64,000 bases of DNA from Plectrocnemia conspersa (Eukaryota > Arthropoda > Insecta > Trichoptera > Polycentropodidae): assembly GCA_009617715.1 (NCBI GenBank), contig VTFK01000111.1, positions 806,001-870,000 on the forward strand. The letters run 5' to 3'. Position 1 is the first letter of the stretch, and each line of letters starts with the position of its first letter. Below, piece by piece: positions 1-12,649 of this stretch. The notes beneath the pieces were generated by a model. The model made no database searches, had not been told where the DNA came from, and saw nothing but the letters and a program-made list of their open reading frames with translations. The position numbers and the translations under genes are program-made.

Positions 1-834
1 CTATGTCATTGAGCCTGTCGATTTTGAAATGAAAACTGTTTCAAAAGTGTGGCTCGCGATTTAGAAACTTGGGAAATAAGTTTAATGCGTGTGACTCTCA
101 GTTTTGCAATAAATTATATATTTCTATAAATATACTTTTGAAACTATTTGTATTACTCTAACAGTTTTAATCAATAATCAAACTCAGACCTTTCGCATAT
201 TAAGCAAAGATCTTACAGTTTAATATAAGTATTACTTAATATTATAACCTATTGTTATCGTAGTTTATTGTTTTTAAGTTACATGCAATTTAAGTTATGC
301 AAAACCTTCGTTTCCTAAAGTTCTTGAACTAATTTCATTCCATTATAATATTTTGAGTTTATGTTCTTTAGTTTACTAAAGTATTTTTATAGTAAACATT
401 TCTAAAGTTAAATCAATGTTTTCAATACAGAAAAAATTCAATTTTATTAAATAAATATTTTTATATTAATAGATTTATTTTCATGCTATAAAATCTAAAA
501 ATTGCCTATAATAGAAATAGATTTGCTTCACCCTCTCTTTTATGGAAGATCGATCTCCTGCTGTGCACAATGGGGTTTCTTCGCATCTCTGGGGTCAAAC
601 ATCTATATAACACCGCAGCTACTGTTAATTATACTTTTTCAACCATCAAATCTTTACTAATTTTCTTCCTGATCATATCACTCAATTGCTTATCTTAAAT
701 CATAATAAACCAATCGATCAAATACAGATGTTAGTGTTGTAAAATCCCTGAATATAAGATATTGAATTTTTTTTATATATCTATAAACCGAAATAGTTAT
801 GTCAGCGGTTATTTTAACTATTGTGTTCCCTCGT
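1..834. other. AT-rich spacer
   Basis: No gene or clear repeat is seen. A mildly GC-richer patch lies at about 530-640. The rest is A/T-dominated with many stops in all frames. Confidence 0.6.
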
Positions 835-1125
835 GAAAGTTGCCAGGCGTTGACGAATTGCATTTTTCGATTCGGCGCTCGTGATTATCATATAAAAGGT
901 GAATGACAATGGCAAAGAAGTATCGATCACCGAGGATGCCCTCAATGTCACATTATTTATGGAGCGAAGCTGTGCACCGACCAGGGCGTGTTCCCTTTGA
1001 CGGATAGTGAACCAGAAAGGTCAGAGATGATAAACCTTTTCGAGTCGGCCGTACTAAATATAATAAAAGTGGAAACCTTCTCTCAAAAAACATTGATTTA
1101 AAGTCTGTTTTAAAATCACTTTTTA
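835..1125. other. GC-raised island, candidate non-coding element
   Basis: The base composition changes visibly from A/T runs to mixed sequence with several CG dinucleotides, then returns to A/T runs after about 1090. A 61-codon minus frame crosses it but resembles no family I know and has no splice or start context. A conserved regulatory element is my reading; an unrecognised exon is the alternative. Confidence 0.4.
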
Positions 1126-1329
1126 AGTAGACTGTCAAATATTTTAATTTAGAATTTAGCTTTTTTTTCCAAATGCCTGATATTTTGCTATAATTAAATA
1201 CATTTAATAGTATTTAATGATTAAATATTTTAAAGTATGACACATGGTATAAATTTCAATCATTTGAGTTTTTTTTTGCAATTATAAATTATTTTATATA
1301 TTATATATAAAATATTTTTATATATTTTA

Positions 1330-3010
<1,681 letters not shown>

Positions 3011-3439
3011 TAAAAACTCAATTAATGTTTATTTCATGTTATGAAATTATAATTTTCTTCCATTATGAATAATATAAATAAAATTAACAATATTTATAAA
3101 GCAAGGTTTAGGATCAATAAACTAATACTGTTTAATTTAACATTTAAATTAAGTTATTTAATACTTTTGGCAATTTAATGAAAATTTGTTTCATAGTTGT
3201 ATTAGTATAAAATTAGAATACCATTGTAATTTTAACAATTGGAATGACATGTTCATGTAAATTTTAATGAGTTCTGAATCGTGTTATTATTATGTTTATA
3301 CCATAATAAAAAAAAGTTTTTTATCGCTTTTTATAATATATAATAATACAACTAATAATGTGACACGGTTTCGATGTACAAAAACAGCGTAAATGTAATT
3401 AAAAGGACACGTTTTATCAAAATGCACACATCCAATATA
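3011..3439. other. AT-rich spacer
   Basis: Low-complexity A/T sequence with no recognisable feature. Confidence 0.6.
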
Positions 3440-3610
3440 ATACGCATGTACGATATACCGACCTCTGGATCGTCCGGAGGGGTATGAGAACTCATCCGTC
3501 AATGTCAGCCTCCTCCAGGAACATGTGATCAAAAAGAGATCTGCAAACAACAACAATCGGATCGGAAGCAAACAATGCACTCGAGCAAATATCGCGCGCC
3601 AACGGACGAT
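3440..3610. other. GC-raised island, candidate non-coding element
   Basis: A mixed-composition patch contains a 'gatcgtccgg' segment and a CG-rich 3' end near 3590. The minus frame 3296-3637 overlaps it but continues far into A/T sequence on one side, so I do not call it coding. Confidence 0.4.
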
Positions 3611-3614
3611 TATT

Positions 3615-4030
3615 AAAAAAAATGTCAATTTTTGCATCGAATTTTCACCGACAAAAAATCGACTTCATCTAAATTTTTAATTAAAATCGCATTTGGAATA
3701 TATTTAAGACTTTAATTTAAAAAGATCTTTTAATATTAATGCACTTCTTTTAGTTTAAATAATTATTTAGCGAACCTAATATTGTGCATACATTATAAAC
3801 ATATTTTTGCATTAATTTTTTTTTTACTAATAATCGACTTTATTTTAATTTTAATTTGAAATCATGTTAAATATATATTTAATATTTTTAATGCATTAAG
3901 ATCTTTTTAAATAATTGTACTTAAATATTATATAAAAAATATATAGCATATAAAAAAATGACATTTTTTGCATCGAATTTTTGGCAACACAAAAGCCATT
4001 TCATCTAAATTTTATTTCTCAATCGCATCC
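3615..4030. repeat. Three-unit tandem repeat, about 162-175 bp
   Basis: Unit starts marked by 'ttgcat(c/t)(g/a)aatttt' fall near 3633, 3808 and 3970. Each is followed about 30 nt later by 'tcgacttcatctaaatttt' or a variant, and the first two also share an 'aagatcttttta' block. The units are diverged. The spacing resembles the array at 1.3-3.0 kb, but I cannot show that the two unit sequences are homologous. Confidence 0.6.
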
Positions 4031-4039
4031 GTTATGTAT

Positions 4040-4335
4040 TGTGGCTTCATAATCCGAAAACGTCTTCTCACATCTTCACATTCTTCTCAGCGTATATAAG
4101 TTTTTTTGCTAGCGTCCATAATTGCACGACGCACGGTGAGCGAGTTAACCGTTCGCATCGATTAGTTATGTACGTCGTATTTTTTTTCTCATTGTAAACG
4201 AACAAACGTTCCGTCTGATACTGTTACTTATTGATTCTGTTCGTTTGCTCCCGTTGAAAAACCATTACGTACAGAATGACAGGTATATTTACATGCCTAG
4301 CGCCGCGTTAGCTCTAGGCAATTATAAAGCGCCAA
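4040..4335. other. GC-raised island with a TATA-like box
   Basis: The mixed-composition island contains 'tatataag' at 4093-4100. A donor-like 'acggtgagc' lies at 4133-4141 and a pyrimidine tract ending in 'ttttcag' at about 4453-4461. On the plus strand these could be a core promoter, short first exon and intron, but no open frame follows. I keep it as a weak promoter candidate within a possible regulatory island. Confidence 0.25.
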
Positions 4336-5866
4336 CTGATTTGTTTGCTACTTCTTCAAGTGATGAAGTCGCTCAAGTCTAGATTTTAAGCGTATACGAC
4401 TTCTACTTACTTATAAATATATAAACATCTATGTTTATATAAAAATACTATTCTTTTCAGACGCATATCTGTCAGTAAAATTGCAAAACCCGGATCGGGA
4501 GTTGTTTAGGTTTCGATTTCGAAAAGAGCGTGATTGATGTCAATTTTGACTGTTTTTCAATCCAGAGGTCAAAAAAACCAGACCATCTTGGCCCACACGC
4601 GTGTGCGCGCCTTAAATTGATAAAACTGCCTCATCATCACTCCATTTATCCAGAAGTCACGGCAAGGTGGGCTCTTCCATTCAAGACTTGATTCGTGTGC
4701 AAGGTCACCACAGGGTTAAATTCATTATACACTATTTATCATTCATTATGAACAATATATTGTACTGTTCATACAAATATTATGTTTTATCTCTTATTAA
4801 AAAAAATAGATCTTTGATTGATTCATTTGTATATATTAATAATTTTAGCTTGAGTTTTGTTCAACGCTATGTCATATATTTAAGATAAAAAATTATCATT
4901 CAACTATATTCTGACATATTTATTTTTATCTAAAAACAGATTGTTATAAGCATTTTTAAGATCCAATACTAACATTAACAACAATGTTTCATTGCCTAGT
5001 CTAATAACTTGCCAATATTTATACTAAAATAAATTTTAATTTAGTCTATTTAGAAAGCTTGTTACTTAATATATTCTATATATCTATTTATCTACATAAA
5101 ATAACATAAAAAACGTTGAACTATTAATTAGCAGCAGTGTTCCATTGTCGATGTTTTAGTGAGACAGAAACAGAAGGTCACACTTTTACTTTTAATGACT
5201 GCGGTCTAGAAAAATGGTTAATGGTCTACTATATACTTTACAAATAATCATATTCATTACTTACATATAGGCATTCTGATTTCTCGACGATTTTCATTTC
5301 TCGAGAGATGAGAATTTTCAACTTTTGTAGATATTATACAGTAACGTATTACATATTGTTCTTAAAAAACACATGCCATCTAAAGAAGAATCAAACATCC
5401 TTGTTCTATTTTTTGTTAAAATAGTTTCGGGCGTGGAAAAATTTCTTTAGTTTTCTGTTGATGTTTTAATCGACAATAATAAATTATTTGTTCTTTTCGC
5501 CGTCGATTCAAATATTTTGAATTCTTTCTCCATTAATCTGTCAGATGTTGGTATACTTATTGTACACTACTCTCTGTAAGGCTGAAAGAAATTTCTTTCT
5601 CTAAAAGTTGCGCCAATAATAATTTTTTCTAATAATTTTATGGAGTCGCGAGAGTCCTTATAATTCGTGGAGCCATTAAATAATCTGCAAATAATTTCTT
5701 TTCCCATTTTACATATTTCTATCTTTAAAGAATTATTTTTTGACTGGTGAAAGATTCTGGATTTTTCATCATCAATATCTGGTTTCTTCGATTATATAAT
5801 TTCTCTTTAATTTCTCATTGAAATTTCGAGCTTAGCTCAGAATTAATATGTTTAATGCCCCTTCGG
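4336..5866. other. AT-rich spacer
   Basis: No gene was recognised. Open frames here are short and A/T-driven. It contains the palindrome at 5292-5316. Confidence 0.6.
5292..5316. repeat. Near-palindrome centred on CTCGAG (first of two)
   Basis: The segment reads as 'ttcatttctcgagagatgag' plus 'aatt', almost its own reverse complement. A second copy lies at 6577-6598 around 'tttctcgagaaatgagaa'. Both match a perfect palindromic consensus of about 20 bp. The two flank the hAT-type miniature element, which may have landed inside an older repeat. Confidence 0.5.
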
Positions 5867-6132
5867 CAGTGGCGTAGCTATGGGGGGACGGAGGGGGCGG
5901 GCTACCCCAGGCGGCACTTGCTTGGGGGCGGCATATTCGCGATGGAATCGTCTAGTGTGGTTCTTAACCCTGAATAAACTAAAATTTATGTAAATCTACG
6001 AATAGCAAGAGCTTAACAATAATCAATTTATTATTTTGAGAAATGCTGATTTTATGATCCTGCAAAAAAATGTATGGGGGGGGGCAATTTTAAGGATTGC
6101 CCCGGGCGGCACATACCCTAGCTACGCCACTG
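5867..6132. mobile_element. hAT-type non-autonomous element (MITE), 266 bp
   Basis: The ends are inverted repeats: the left begins 'cagtggcgtagctatgg' and the right, reverse-complemented, begins 'cagtggcgtagctaggg'. Flanking 8-bp sequences are 'cccttcgg' (5859-5866) and 'ctcttcgg' (6133-6140), a target duplication with one mismatch. CAGTG ends and an 8-bp duplication are typical of the hAT superfamily. The interior is G-rich at both ends and has no transposase frame, so it would depend on a partner elsewhere. Confidence 0.85.
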
Positions 6133-7149
6133 CTCTTCGGCTGTCAATAATAATCTTGAGACAATATTGTCAATACTGCTTTACAAAAACAATATAAAAA
6201 ACTTTTTGGATTATCGAGAATTGCCAATTCTCATGCGTATTTTTTTCTAATCGGAGCGGTTTCTTAGATCACCAAAGCAAATATAAATCCACCGACCGGT
6301 TATAGTAATAGAAAATCGCAAAAAAAATGTTGGTTAAATACTTTCGATCATCCGAGAAAGTATGCATATTTTCAAACATCTGGCATGTACACCTTCGGAA
6401 TGGTTTCTTATCTAAGTGTCTTCTTTATTACTTAAGCAAAAATAAGACAAGTTCAAGTTTTAAAAATTTGTTTTTAAAACAATTTTTTGTCATTCCCAGA
6501 TCTCTATTAAAAGCTCTATTAGACATGAACCCGCGAGTTGTAAACCTTGACTTTGCTAAAAAAAAGTGCTTTATAAAATTTCTCGAGAAATGAGAATTCT
6601 TGATTTGATATTTTTATAGATAATGAACACTGCTTACATAGCATTGACATTTTATTGTTTGGATTTATATATAGTTTATAATACTGGCTAAAAATTAAAA
6701 TACTTTAAATAATTGATTATATATTTTAGCTGTCCGTGCAACGTGCGGTCACATGTCAAATTCAGGGCAGAATTACTATTTTTTGGGTCGGGTGGCAAGA
6801 TATAATTTACTCGCCGACCGACCAATTATGGAGCGATTGAATGTAAAATATCTAATTTTAAATCCGAAATGAATTTTAAAATATATATACCACTCTTGCT
6901 CACATCTTATAAACTGATTCAAATATTTACACATTTTTTAAATAATCACATGTTTTTGTGTGGTAAATATGATAAAGCATATGCACACTATTGTGCTTTC
7001 TAAATACAAGCATAACATTATAAAAATATTTATGCGCATTTCTGACCATAAATTACTAAATAAAACATATTCCAGCCTTAAAACAAATCAAAAGCGTAAT
7101 TTAGTTTATTATTCATTTCCAGAAGCGCAAAACCCTCCACCCCCTATTT
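6133..7149. other. AT-rich spacer
   Basis: Nothing convincing beyond the second CTCGAG palindrome at 6577-6598. A mildly GC-richer segment lies at about 6730-6850. The plus frame 6327-6593 is not recognised and lies mostly in A/T-rich sequence. Confidence 0.55.
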
Positions 7150-7830
7150 TATTTCTTTATGTTTACCGATTCGCGTTAGTTTTCCCGTATTGCCACCGCA
7201 CCCCCACCGGAAGTTGGACTGTATTAATTTCTCCTCCGCGCTTTTTTGTCTTATTCTTACCAATAAGAGTCCTGGGCGTGTCCCCATTGAATCCGCGCGG
7301 TCATATAAATTAAGAAGACCCGGCGACGTTTTTCTTAGCGGTGTAAAAGATGGCCGAAAAGGAGCATCGCGCGAAATTAATATAAAAGTGGCGAGAGCAT
7401 AAATCGCGGTGCTCGGGTAATGGCCCGGATAATGGATGGTTGGGCGCGACTGGCTAGAGGTGTATGTGTGTATGTGTATCGATCTGAAATCTATGTAGTT
7501 GCGGCTCAGATTGCGTATCTACACGAAAGATCGTGCAAAACAACATCAAAAGGCTCGAGCGCTCGACTTCCGTCACACACGTTAATACAATAAAATGTGC
7601 ACGGTGATTAAGTAATTACGTCGTATGCATGTGTGTGCTGGCGGGGAAAACGAGTTGATTCTTGGCGTTGCACACAAATTATACACGAGGCGAAAGTTGA
7701 TGATGCTGGAGTGAGCATCGCGAGATTGGGCTCGTCAAACGTTTTAAGATGATATCCGTTCTTATTTTTCGCACGGGTCCGGAAAGGCGTGAGTCAGAGA
7801 CCGTTATGGCAAGGACGTCATTTCAGCTTT
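7150..7830. other. Long GC-raised island, candidate non-coding element
   Basis: This is the longest continuous mixed-composition stretch in the window, with many CG dinucleotides and a TG-rich run at about 7458-7480. Overlapping plus frames (6960-7313, 7190-7402, 7749-7979) change frame without a splice pattern, which fits chance openness in GC-richer DNA. No repeat copy is visible elsewhere in the window. A conserved enhancer-type element is my inference. Confidence 0.45.
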
Positions 7831-7909
7831 TTCCAAGGAGGGGCAAAAGTTTAGTGGCCGTTTTTTTTAATATTTTCATTTCATTAAAATTGATAGTATG
7901 CATTTTTCT

Positions 7910-7945
7910 GGAGTCAAAAGCAATAAAATTGTGTACGCTTGGTAA
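7910..7945 (+). repeat. Internally deleted relative of the 8.0-kb foldback
   Basis: It matches three blocks of the foldback in order: 'ggagtcaaaa', 'gcaataaaat(c/t)gtgt' and 'cgct(c/t)ggtaa'. The intervening 13 and about 20 bases are missing. The block order shows common ancestry or templated copying. Confidence 0.6.
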
Positions 7946-8018
7946 TCTGGCGTTCACAGTTTCACACTACGACTTTTAAAATAATATTAAAAATTAAATG
8001 AAGAACAAATACATCGAA

Positions 8019-8217
8019 TTTTGCTCACTAAAAGAGCGCAAAATACAATTACCACTTCTCAGGAGTCAAAAATTCACGTCAAAAGCAATAAAATCGTGTC
8101 GGCGCCGTCGCAGTGGGAACGCTCGGTAACGGGCCGACACGATTTTATTGCTTTTGACGTGAATTTTTGACTCCTGAGAAGTGGTAATTGTTTTTTGCGC
8201 TCTTCTATTGACCAAAA
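8019..8217. mobile_element. Foldback / palindromic MITE with near-identical arms
   Basis: Arms 8032-8103 and 8133-8204 are reverse complements over 72 bp with one mismatch. The match continues outward for 13 more bases with three mismatches (8019-8031 with 8205-8217). The 29-bp spacer 8104-8132 is GC-rich. There is no coding sequence and no clear target duplication. It could be a young MITE, a hairpin-forming solo element or a recently converted inverted repeat. Confidence 0.8.
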
Positions 8218-9113
8218 AGTGGTTTAAATATACTTTGATCAGCCCTTTTATATTAGTCCATAGTAATATCGATTAGCTATCATATTCTTAAAACATATGT
8301 GTAATATCGAAATGCAGACAAACTATGGAGCAATATGCGATGTCTGTCTGTACTTATTCTTCCGCTTATTTTCCCCTGAGAGATGAGTTGCCTCAGTTTG
8401 TATTTTGAACTTCATCTAATAAAAGTTCAAAACTAGAACTTTGTTTAGGTTAGGTTTGGGTTTGAACAGCAATTGGATGTTTCGCAACTTTCAAATTGCG
8501 CTTCATAGACATTTTAGAGCAGCTTATTATCGCCTATCATTTAAATTATATTTTCGCTACTAGAAATATATATCTACTGGTGAAAATGTATTTGTACTTC
8601 ACTAGTGAAAGTATACATTTAATAAAAAAATACATATTCGTTTATACTATCTCGAACGAAATTTAAAAAAACTTTTAGAATGAAACAATTTCTATACTTG
8701 AGCAACACAGTTTATCGTTTTCTTTTGCAATATACCCGAGTGACTAGTGCCGCTCCAAAATCTATGGTCTTGATCAGCCAAGTGAGTTTGAGCATTTTTT
8801 TTTCAGTATATATACCTCGTTTTTTAGAAAAAACATTAATTGATCAGTTTAACATTTGGCCAAGTACATCTGCATTTTTATTACTGAGCGTCCAATTAAA
8901 ATTCAATTTTTTTTTTTAAATTCTTCAACGGCTAATTAAATTCGTTTTATTACATATTACATATTTTTAAAAAGTTGTTTATTTCAATTTTTTTAAATAA
9001 AAAAATGACATTTTCTTCTTCTTACATTTTATGTATTATATGATAATAAACTATTTTATTTTATATAATACAACAATATTATTCTTACAGTCAGATTTAT
9101 AGTAAATTTTAGA
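8218..9113. other. AT-rich spacer with one repeat arm
   Basis: Contains the TTAGG-type repeat arm at 8445-8489. The remainder is A/T-rich, and the plus frame 8680-8919 ends in a T run and matches nothing I know. Confidence 0.55.
8445..8489 (+). repeat. Single arm of a TTAGG-containing repeat
   Basis: The arm begins 'ttaggttaggtttgggtttg' and ends 'tttcgcaact'. It is closely similar to the right arm of the palindromic element at 22071-22189 and to the inverse of 16444-16486. No opposite arm is visible nearby, so it is a truncated copy. Confidence 0.65.
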
Positions 9114-9392
9114 TTAATTTATACTATTTTTATATAGGTAGGATGCTAGTTCATAAATAAGTGATAAAGATCTTTCAGATACTCTTCCTTCGACAAGATA
9201 AGCCATTATACATGTCGTTATCAGGGCATTTAAAAGTAGCCTGTCTCTCGTTCCGACACTTAATTGCCCGTCAGCTCCCATTTCTGCACAACGTAAAAGC
9301 TCGATTAATACATCACACTCGCTATATTTATGCACGTATGTAGCTAATGACGTAATTGGCGCATAATTGAGTCCGATAATAGAAATAATGAT
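9114..9392 (-). CDS. Candidate terminal coding exon, product unknown
   Basis: On the minus strand a frame is open from 9392 to a TAA at 9114-9116, about 92 codons. It encodes a balanced, mostly helical-looking peptide with acidic, basic and aliphatic residues in amphipathic spacing, for example 'CDVLIELLRCAEMGADGQ' and 'SERSLSLIYELASYLYK'. This differs from the Phe/Ile/Lys-rich frames of the surrounding A/T DNA. There is no ATG at the front; a GTG at 9333-9335 is unlikely as a eukaryotic start, so an upstream exon would be needed. Possible acceptors are the AG ending at 9344 or the 'ttttttccaaacag' ending at 9398; the second puts a stop in this frame. I recognise no family. It may also be a transposon or pseudogene fragment, or chance. 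Confidence 0.3.
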   Translation of the reverse strand: MIISIIGLNYAPITSLATYVHKYSECDVLIELLRCAEMGADGQLSVGTRDRLLLNALITTCIMAYLVEGRVSERSLSLIYELASYLYKNSIN

Positions 9393-10084
9393 TTAATCTG
9401 TTTGGAAAAAATGTTTTTCACACCTGGCACCTGGAGTTGCGTGAGCCGGACAATGGAAGAATGCACTTTTATGCGAGCCGAGGAAACCCATGTCGGGGCA
9501 GAGGTGGCCAACTGTGTAATGATCATGACGTTTTAAGCATTGGCTAATTGTGAAAAATGTGAGGAATTCAAGACCGAATTGTATGTGATAGTAATATAAA
9601 TAAAAGACTGGTGCTTATTATTTAAAAATAACACATTTATGCAGTTTGGTTTTTACTCCTGATCGTTCATTTAATGCAATGCTTACAGTTACCAGCAACT
9701 TCTTCATTGATTTCAATGACAAATTTCTCACTGTAAAATGATTGATTCGGTATTTTTCCCTCTTTATGATATTTTATCGGTATAAATCCAGTTGCATATA
9801 CTGTATATATTATATATATCCCTGGCGTATTGTGGTGTATTGTATGTCCCGCCCACTGGGGTAGGCGGGTTTATTGTTTGGGTCACGCGAGCGTTAAACC
9901 CGCCCACACCATGCCAATAACACATTGCGGATAACACGGAAATATTATTAAATTGTATACGTACATGGTGTTTATTAAAAGGATTGTTACTATTTTATTT
10001 AAAATTGCAAATAATTTTATTTTCTATACACATATGGTAGATATTCTGATGAGATATATTAGATTGTTATGGATTACTTCATTT
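9393..10084. other. Spacer with a GC-rich hairpin
   Basis: Segment 9393-9540 is moderately GC-rich. At 9864-9873 and 9895-9904 the arms 'ggcgggttta' and 'taaacccgcc' are exact reverse complements around a 21-nt loop; a further 'cccgcc' at 9848-9853 could pair with the same arm. No gene was recognised. Confidence 0.5.
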
Positions 10085-10560
10085 TTATCTACATATATAA
10101 CATAATTATGCAGCATTTCTTGAATGAAATAGACTACTTGTTATAGTCTTCAACTCATTCAGCAATTTTGTCTTAATCTTGTTTATATTCGTATTTTCAT
10201 TGATCTTTATAAATAATTTCCTGTGACTTTTTCTTTTCAATGTTCTACAACAAAAAGTCACAAAAGGTCGTATCATGTTAATACGGTGATTACGGCATCA
10301 CGACGGTGTTGTTTTTGACCATGAATTAATAGTGTGCATTATCGTAATGGAAAATCAGACTAGTGTGCATTTAATTCTAGTCGTTTATTAGAGATTTCCT
10401 CAAATGAGGATTCGTTATAGACTGTACTATTATAATAAAATAAAACTGTAGGCAGAACCTTGACATTTAATCAAACTTGACGTGATTTTTTTTTGTGTTT
10501 GCTCTATAGAGCGATTTCATTAAGTCGATTGGATCTTTGTTTCAATGTTATATCTACATT
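10085..10560 (-). pseudogene. Mariner transposase relic (DD34D-type)
   Basis: Reading the minus strand downward from about 10540 gives a peptide with 'SNRLNEIAL', then 'SKHKKKSRQV', then 'LNVKVLPTVLFYYN', broken by stops. This matches the central mariner region, with its KKARQ and VKVLLTVFFD signature just after the first catalytic Asp. Farther down, near 10150-10185, 'KTKLLNELKTI' resembles the mariner C-terminal part. Stops and frameshifts make it non-functional. The same sequence is repeated at 30.8, 31.1 and 52.1 kb. Confidence 0.7.
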
Positions 10561-11599
10561 TTTCAACTATTCAAATATCGAATAGTATAAAAATTATAAA
10601 GACTTAAAAATATAGTTACATACATGCATATTTTAATGTTATAAAAAACAACAAGTATTTTTTTGATAAAAAAAAATATTTTTCATCAAAAATATAATCA
10701 AGCAGGAAATGTATCGTTTTATTTATTCTAACTATAGAAAAAACTACATTTTTTATAAGCGAAGTGTTGTATAGTATGTTTAATTATTGTTTTATTTTTT
10801 TATTTAATATCCAAATATATAAAACTGTGTTAAATCTATTTCTTAAAGTTTTCTCATACAGCTATAGGTTTCTCTACAATTAATGTTAATATAATCTGAA
10901 ATCTAAAATAAATAGCTTGCGTTTTTTAATACAGAAATATTTTTACTTTTTTAATCAATTTTTTTTTAATGCTCGTAATATTTTTCTGCCTCTTTTAACC
11001 CTATTTTATACTTTTCCTGTCACTAGAGTAGCACTATAGTTCTAAAACATCGAGTTTTTCAATATGGATGGTATTTTCAAAATAGTTTGATACATTTTAT
11101 TTTTAAAAACACAGTCAGTGAAACGTGAAACGTAGAAAAACATCATTGTATTCGTATAATTTTACACTATCTTTTTGTCCAGATATAAATTAATAATATT
11201 ATTTTTTTGCCAGATAGTTTTAACTAATAATTTCTTATTGAAGTTAAATCTTCAATTTATATTAACCCATAAATATAAAGAGGTATACCTAATATTAGTA
11301 TTATTTTTTGCTTAAAAATGTACGATATTTCAATGTAAGTATTATTTTGTGCGACAAAATAATACTAAAAATACAAAAAAATAAGAAATAACTCAAAACC
11401 ATCCATATGATATAAGAGTTTTTAAAGACATAAAAACTGCCGTAGTTATAATTAAATTGACATGAGATTTCACTAAATATTAGACCTTGTAAATATATCT
11501 GATATGCTTGTTCTTGTCTAAAAAAATATATTAAATTTCTATACTTTGTAGTGATTTATAAAAAAAAAATCAATAATTATTCCAAAACTAGGTTATAAA
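10561..11599. other. AT-rich spacer with a perfect palindrome
   Basis: Arms 11338-11350 ('agtattattttgt') and 11354-11366 are exact reverse complements around 'gcg'. Otherwise only A/T-rich sequence is seen. Confidence 0.55.
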
Positions 11600-12250
11600 T
11601 TAGTTTTGACAAAATCATACATTAAAATACGTACTACAACATAAAACTATTAAAATATAATTAGGAGTCAATTATTAACAATACTATGATAATAAAAATA
11701 ATAATTAAAAAAAAAGTGAAGCGATTTATAGAAAAATCCATTAATTTTATTATTTTTTCTAGCGTATGTAATTTTTATACCTCTTTAAATTAAATAATCT
11801 AATCTTTATGGCAAAACTGTGTTTTAAAATTTTCTTAATATAATACATAGAACTACCTTCTACTCTATGTCAAATATAAAAATGACATTATATATAAAAT
11901 ATAGCCTTTATATATTTTGTACATTTATTACTTTTTTCTACTTTTAGTAAAATTATACGTTAAACTACTTTTTACAACATAAAACCTATATGTTCTTTAA
12001 TAAATATGTAGTTATCGAATATGTACAATACTATGATAATAAAAATTATGATTTTATGGAAAAATTTAGTGATTTTCATAAAAACTACACTTTTTTCTCA
12101 TTGATTTTATATATTTTTTTTATCATATGTAATAGTTATAGTTCTTTAAATAAAATAATTTAATCTTTATGGCAAAATTATACTATTTAGTAATCTTAAA
12201 ATAATACATAATAATGACTTTTATAGAAATAAATATTAAATCTCAGTGTA
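11600..12250. repeat. Two decayed tandem units of about 347 bp
   Basis: Blocks recur in the same order. These are 'acaacataaaac' (11637, 11979), 'aatactatgataataaaaat' (about 11680, 12027), 'gtatgtaat..ttata' (about 11764, 12125), 'atctttatggcaaaa' (about 11803, 12163) and 'ataatacata' (about 11840, 12200). Related blocks occur in the 18-20 kb region. Confidence 0.65.
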
Positions 12251-12649
12251 TGTTTAAAATTTAATTTTAAATATTAAAATATACACTATAAAATATATTT
12301 TATCATAATAAAAAATTCAATATTTGTAAAGCAATATTAAAAAAAATATTTTGATTTTTATTATACATATGTATTTATTATAGATCCAGTTATATTTTTG
12401 TCAAAAAATTTGATAAACACTCTGTTTTTATAAAATCAAACAATATTTTTGAGTAGTAATTTATTTTACAATTATTTAATGTGTAATGAGTAACTTTATA
12501 TAAATTTATAACTGATAATTTTATTAGGTATGATTATATAATTAATTAACAACAATATTTTCGCCATAAAAATAAGATATCATTATTTTTTATACAAAAA
12601 GTTTGTTACAAAAAAGCACACAAAAATATTTTTATGGCAATAAATTATT

